A DNA stretch of 45,161 nt from Bacteroidales bacterium (GTDB lineage Bacteria; Bacteroidota; Bacteroidia; Bacteroidales; UBA932): the NCBI GenBank assembly GCA_017465225.1, contig JAFTWQ010000024.1, positions 1 to 45,161 on the forward strand. Direction: 5' to 3'. Each line of letters starts with the position of its first letter. Position 1 is the stretch's first letter. A program made the position numbers and the translations under genes. Under the pieces are notes generated by a model. It did no database searches. It was not told the origin of the DNA and saw only the letters and a list, made by a program, of their open reading frames with translations. Positions 42,316 to 45,161 of this stretch are shown piece after piece.

Positions 42316-44553
42316 CGGGTCGACGTTGATCATTATGTGACCGTCATATTTCTGGCTTTTTTCAAAATCGCGTACAGCTTCCTTTATAGCTTTCTTGCCT
42401 GTGGAAAGGTTCCTGTCCTTCTTCAGGCTGATCCTTATTGTGCGTATGTGCTGGTCCGCTATCTTGCTTACTACAGGTGGGTACGGCCCGGTCACAGGAC
42501 TTCCGAGTACCGGAGATCCGTCAGGATCGAAAATGTTCCTCAATGTCCTGCCGAGTCTTTGCGCCATCCTTTCGGCCCTGTCCTCGTATGTGTCCTTTAC
42601 TATAATCTCCACGATTCTTGAAAAAGGAGGGAAATTGAAGTCTTTCCTTTCCTGCATCAGTCCGGCGTTGAGTCCGGCCGGCTCGTTGTCTGCAATCTTC
42701 TTATATACAGGATGTTCCGGCTGTGAAGTCTGGATCACGAACAGTCCCTTGCGGTCCCTTCTTCCGCATCTTCCCCTGAACTGTTCCAGCAGCTGGAAAG
42801 CCTTCTCGTCTGCGCGGAAATCCTGCATTCCAAGCAGGGCGTCAGCGGCAATGACCGCGACAAGAGTCAGATTGCTGAAGTCGAAGCCTTTGGTCACGAT
42901 CTGCGTACCGATGAGGATGTCGATCTCTCCCTTGGCGAATCCCTCGATCGTCTTTGTCTCGAAAGCCTTGTTCTGCGCCGTGTCGCTGTCGAGTCTGGCT
43001 ATACGTGCCTTGGGGAACAGCGCGGCAGCTTCCTCTTCGATCTTCTGTGTCCCCGCTCCGAGGCTGATCAGTGTGCCGGTACATTTGCTGCATCCTCCGG
43101 TATATCGATCGCTATGGCCGCAATAGTGGCAGACCATGCGTCCGTCCTTGTGGTAGCTGAGGCTTACATTGCAGTGAGGGCATTTCACGATCTCGCCGCA
43201 GCTGTCGCATTGCATGACCGGTGCCCATGCCCTTCTGGACCGGAGGATCATTATCTGTCCTCCTTGCTCGAGAGCACGGTTCATATGGTCTATCAGCTTG
43301 CGCGAGAAGTTGCCGTTCATGCCTCTTTTGCGACGCTCTGCCTTTGTGTCAATTATCTCAATGTCAGATGATTCCGATCCATGATACCTTTCCTTCAACT
43401 CCACGAGGACATGCCTTCCGGCCTGGCAGTTGTACAGCTCTTCGAGGGAAGGCGTCGCCGAACCGAGGATGATGTCGCAGCCATGAATCTGATGGAGGAT
43501 CAGAGCCGTGTCACGGCCGTTGTATCTCGGTGCAGGGGAGTCCTGCTTATATGAGTTGTCATGTTCCTCATCCACAATGATCAGTCCGAGATCGTGGTGG
43601 GGGAGGAACAATGAAGAACGGGTTCCGAGCACGATGTAGCCTTCGCTGCTGGTGCGGATCCTTTCTGCGACATTTCGTTTGCTGGCCGCACTTTCCGCTG
43701 AATGGAAGACCATGAGCCTTTCTCCGAAATATTCATAAAGCCTGTCTTCCAGCTGACGGCTCAAGGCAATTTCCGGAACAAGGTACAGGACGTTCCTGTT
43801 TCTTGAAAGGGCATTGTGGGCCAGCTTCATGTATATTTCTGTCTTTCCGGAACCGGTGACGCCATGGAGCAGAACAGGTTTCCTGGCCTTGAAACCTGCC
43901 TGTGTCGCGCTGTATGCCTTGTTTTGGGCATCTGATAATGTGATGCCGGGAGCGTCGATGCTCGAGTTGTCGTCTGTGCCGTTTAGGCCGCTACGGCCAG
44001 CAGCCTCCAGTGCCTCTCTTGCACGGCCGATCTCTGCCTCTATTTCAGATATGTCCTCTGCATACCCTTCCTTGACAGACTTCTTACGCGCCTTGGCAAG
44101 CAGCGCCTTCTTTTTCTCCAGCCTGACCTCCAGCCTGGAAATCTTGCCACGGATACTTTCGAGAAGCTTCTCTCTTCTTTCGCGCACCTTCGACTTTGCC
44201 GCGGCCCGCGCCTCTTCCAGATTTATCTTGCCGTATGGATATGCGGCCTTGTATACCTCTCCGACCGTGCACAGATAATAATCCGCAACCTTACGCCAGA
44301 GCTCGATCTCTTCAGGGAAAATCTTCTCCATGTCCTTTTCAAGGTACAGGATCGGCTTGATCTTTCCCGGATCCGTGTCAGGCGTGATTCCCGTTGCGCT
44401 GATGACTCCGGAATATTCCCGGTTCGCGAACATCACCTTCACCCTGTCTCCTCTTCCCACCTGTCCAGGATCTGTCCCGTCCGGCAAGGCATAGCACGGC
44501 TCCCACTCAAGCTTGAGCGGCAGGATGACCGATATGTAATGAGCGCCTGTCAT
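42310..44553 (-). CDS. priA: Primosomal helicase PriA
   Basis: A 747-residue replication-restart helicase. The N-terminal 3'BD domain covers about 1-110, and a basic coiled-coil-like stretch (about 120-190, rich in Arg, Lys and Glu) precedes the helicase. Walker A is GVTGSGKTEIY, the DEAH-type box is DEEHD, and the zinc-binding cysteines are in CDSCGEIVKCPHC and CHYCG ... CSKC. The second RecA lobe has IGTQIVTKGFDF and QVAGRAGR-like QFRGRCGRR. It rebuilds the replisome at stalled forks. The putative promoter lies so close to the ATG that the mRNA would be nearly leaderless. Confidence 0.95.
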   Translation of the reverse strand: MTGAHYISVILPLKLEWEPCYALPDGTDPGQVGRGDRVKVMFANREYSGVISATGITPDTDPGKIKPILYLEKDMEKIFPEEIELWRKVADYYLCTVGEVYKAAYPYGKINLEEARAAAKSKVRERREKLLESIRGKISRLEVRLEKKKALLAKARKKSVKEGYAEDISEIEAEIGRAREALEAAGRSGLNGTDDNSSIDAPGITLSDAQNKAYSATQAGFKARKPVLLHGVTGSGKTEIYMKLAHNALSRNRNVLYLVPEIALSRQLEDRLYEYFGERLMVFHSAESAASKRNVAERIRTSSEGYIVLGTRSSLFLPHHDLGLIIVDEEHDNSYKQDSPAPRYNGRDTALILHQIHGCDIILGSATPSLEELYNCQAGRHVLVELKERYHGSESSDIEIIDTKAERRKRGMNGNFSRKLIDHMNRALEQGGQIMILRSRRAWAPVMQCDSCGEIVKCPHCNVSLSYHKDGRMVCHYCGHSDRYTGGCSKCTGTLISLGAGTQKIEEEAAALFPKARIARLDSDTAQNKAFETKTIEGFAKGEIDILIGTQIVTKGFDFSNLTLVAVIAADALLGMQDFRADEKAFQLLEQFRGRCGRRDRKGLFVIQTSQPEHPVYKKIADNEPAGLNAGLMQERKDFNFPPFSRIVEIIVKDTYEDRAERMAQRLGRTLRNIFDPDGSPVLGSPVTGPYPPVVSKIADQHIRTIRISLKKDRNLSTGKKAIKEAVRDFEKSQKYDGHIMINVDPS

Positions 44554-44560
44554 AGGACTG

Positions 44561-44593
44561 CGAAGATACGAAACTAATTCCGAAAACCGTCAA
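44561..44593 (-). promoter_or_regulatory. Putative promoter of priA
   Basis: On the minus strand TTG (complement of 44591-44593) is followed after 22 bases by TATCTTCG (complement of 44561-44568), one base off TAnnTTTG. The predicted start falls at about the ATG itself. Confidence 0.4.
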
Positions 44594-44888
44594 TAATCTG
44601 AATCGTTCAGTCGTTCTTATTTGTATCTGATGTTTCTTCGTCCTGTGTGTCGCCTTTTTGTGGGTTATCAAGTACCAACAGGTAAAAAACGATGACTTTT
44701 TTCCTCTTGAAACCATTATGACGTCTGAAATGTCCATAAATGTGCATCAAAAGGGAAAATATTGCAGGATTTTTCCTTTTGCATTATAATTAGCTGGACA
44801 CTAGTGCTTAAGGTTGCCTTCCGGGCTTGTTTTCTGTATGGGTTTTGACAGGAAAAGTAAAAATATTCGTCAAAAAGTGCGGGAAAAA

Positions 44889-44919
44889 TTTGCAGGTTAA
44901 GAAAAAATGCCTACCTTTG
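44889..44919 (+). promoter_or_regulatory. Promoter of tRNA-Phe
   Basis: TTTG (44889-44892), 19 bases, TACCTTTG (44912-44919): a consensus Bacteroidetes promoter. Start near 44926, leaving a short 5' leader before the tRNA. Confidence 0.75.
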
Positions 44920-44959
44920 CAATCCCAATCGAAAGATAGGGAAGTTCAAAAACAAAACT

Positions 44960-45032
44960 GGTGTCATAGCTCAGTTGGTAGAGCAAAGGACTGAAAATCC
45001 TTGTGTCCCTGGTTCGATTCCCGGTGGCACCA
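44960..45032 (+). tRNA. tRNA-Phe (anticodon GAA)
   Basis: A 73-base cloverleaf: acceptor arm GGTGTCA / TGGCACC, D arm GCTC-AGTTGGTA-GAGC, anticodon arm AAGGA-CTGAAAA-TCCTT with GAA at positions 34-36, variable GTGTC and a T arm with TTCGATT. The discriminator is A and CCA is not encoded. A terminator follows within three bases. Confidence 0.97.
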
Positions 45033-45034
45033 CA

Positions 45035-45069
45035 AAAAACCCTCGTAGATGCATTCTACGAGGGTTTTT
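45035..45069 (+). terminator. Intrinsic terminator of tRNA-Phe
   Basis: A 15-bp perfect stem (45035-45049 with 45055-45069) around TGCAT with T5 at the end. Because the left arm begins with A5 it could also stop leftward transcripts. Confidence 0.88.
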
Positions 45070-45076
45070 GTTTTAA

Positions 45077-45098
45077 AACGTTACTATAACGTTACTAT
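45077..45098. repeat. Tandem repeat AACGTTACTAT x2
   Basis: Two exact, adjacent copies of an 11-mer (45077-45087, 45088-45098), 45 bases beyond the tRNA 3' end. AACGTT is itself palindromic. Such repeats next to a tRNA 3' end can be arm-type sites of a tyrosine recombinase; no integrase is visible inside the window. Confidence 0.45.
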
Positions 45099-45114
45099 GA
45101 ATCTAAGGAGAACG

Positions 45115-45146
45115 AAAAAGTCCGAAATCCCAATGGAATTCCGGAC
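45115..45146 (-). terminator. Minus-strand terminator at the right edge
   Basis: On the minus strand GTCCG-(G)AATT ... ATTT-CGGAC (complement of 45120-45146) is followed by TTTTT (45115-45119). It would end a leftward transcript coming from beyond the window, whose gene is not visible here. Confidence 0.5.
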
Positions 45147-45161
45147 TGGTGGATATTAAAA

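Larger units (their letters stand above)
44554..44959. other. Intergenic region between priA and tRNA-Phe
   Basis: It contains the promoters of priA and tRNA-Phe. A weak A/T hairpin (CAAAAGGGAAAA near 44747 with TTTTTCCTTTTG near 44774) lies in the middle. No convincing reading frame is seen on either strand. Confidence 0.5.

Noticed and set aside
44507-44737. 76-residue minus-strand frame upstream of priA
   Set aside because: It overlaps the priA start in another frame and the promoter region, and has no protein-like pattern.
1-45161. CRISPR arrays, rRNA genes, insertion sequences with transposase
   Set aside because: No regularly spaced direct repeats, no rRNA segments and no transposase or integrase reading frames were seen in the window.

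Overview
The window looks like chromosomal DNA from a member of the order Bacteroidales (Bacteroidetes), probably gut-associated. The evidence is a SusC/SusD pair, DUF4859, BACON and DUF3244-like proteins, lipoproteins with short Cys-terminated signal peptides, the gene order parA-parB-DUF5683-lytic transglycosylase, and many matches to the Bacteroidetes promoter pattern (TTG/TTTG, about 19-22 bases, then TAnnTTTG). The family cannot be fixed from this sequence alone.

Layout. 1-1086: the tail of a gene, a perfect 40-bp palindrome, a symmetric four-copy inverted repeat, a thioredoxin-like remnant and a small plus-strand unit with two microprotein ORFs and its own terminator. 1087-3333: a Crp/Fnr-type regulator, a small lipoprotein and an alpha/beta hydrolase. 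3335-12717 (minus): a SusC/SusD outer-membrane uptake operon with two HExxH lipoproteins and a DUF4859 lipoprotein but no glycoside hydrolase; its susC is broken by a frameshift. 12873-20532 (minus): an envelope operon of an M28-like protein lacking key catalytic residues, an MsbA-type ABC exporter, a VanZ-like protein, a large amidase and a cysteine desulfidase-family enzyme. 20638-27309 (plus): TPR protein, HAD phosphatase, metallo-beta-lactamase-fold hydrolase, NagD-like phosphatase and GH3 glycosidase, closed by a strong terminator.

27365-29978: a membrane-anchored TPR regulator and a small secreted DUF3244-like protein, surrounded by copies of a repeat, one pair of which forms a roughly 110-nt hairpin behind an orphan promoter. 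29979-34702: housekeeping genes dut-murF (plus) and hpt-adk-obgE-PAP2 (minus); murF carries an in-frame dispersed-repeat-like insertion. 34837-41174: a helix-hairpin-helix/beta-barrel protein facing the parA-parB-DUF5683-lytic transglycosylase operon. 41305-44553: a diacylglycerol-kinase-family lipid kinase and convergent priA. The right edge holds tRNA-Phe with a textbook promoter and terminator, followed by a tandem repeat and a minus-strand terminator that may mark the border of an integrated element.

The most promising candidate for an unusual system is the SusCD operon built around two putative metallopeptidase lipoproteins, which suggests uptake of peptides or glycoprotein fragments rather than a plain polysaccharide. 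Next come the repeat/hairpin cluster near 29 kb and the microprotein unit at 0.7-1.07 kb.
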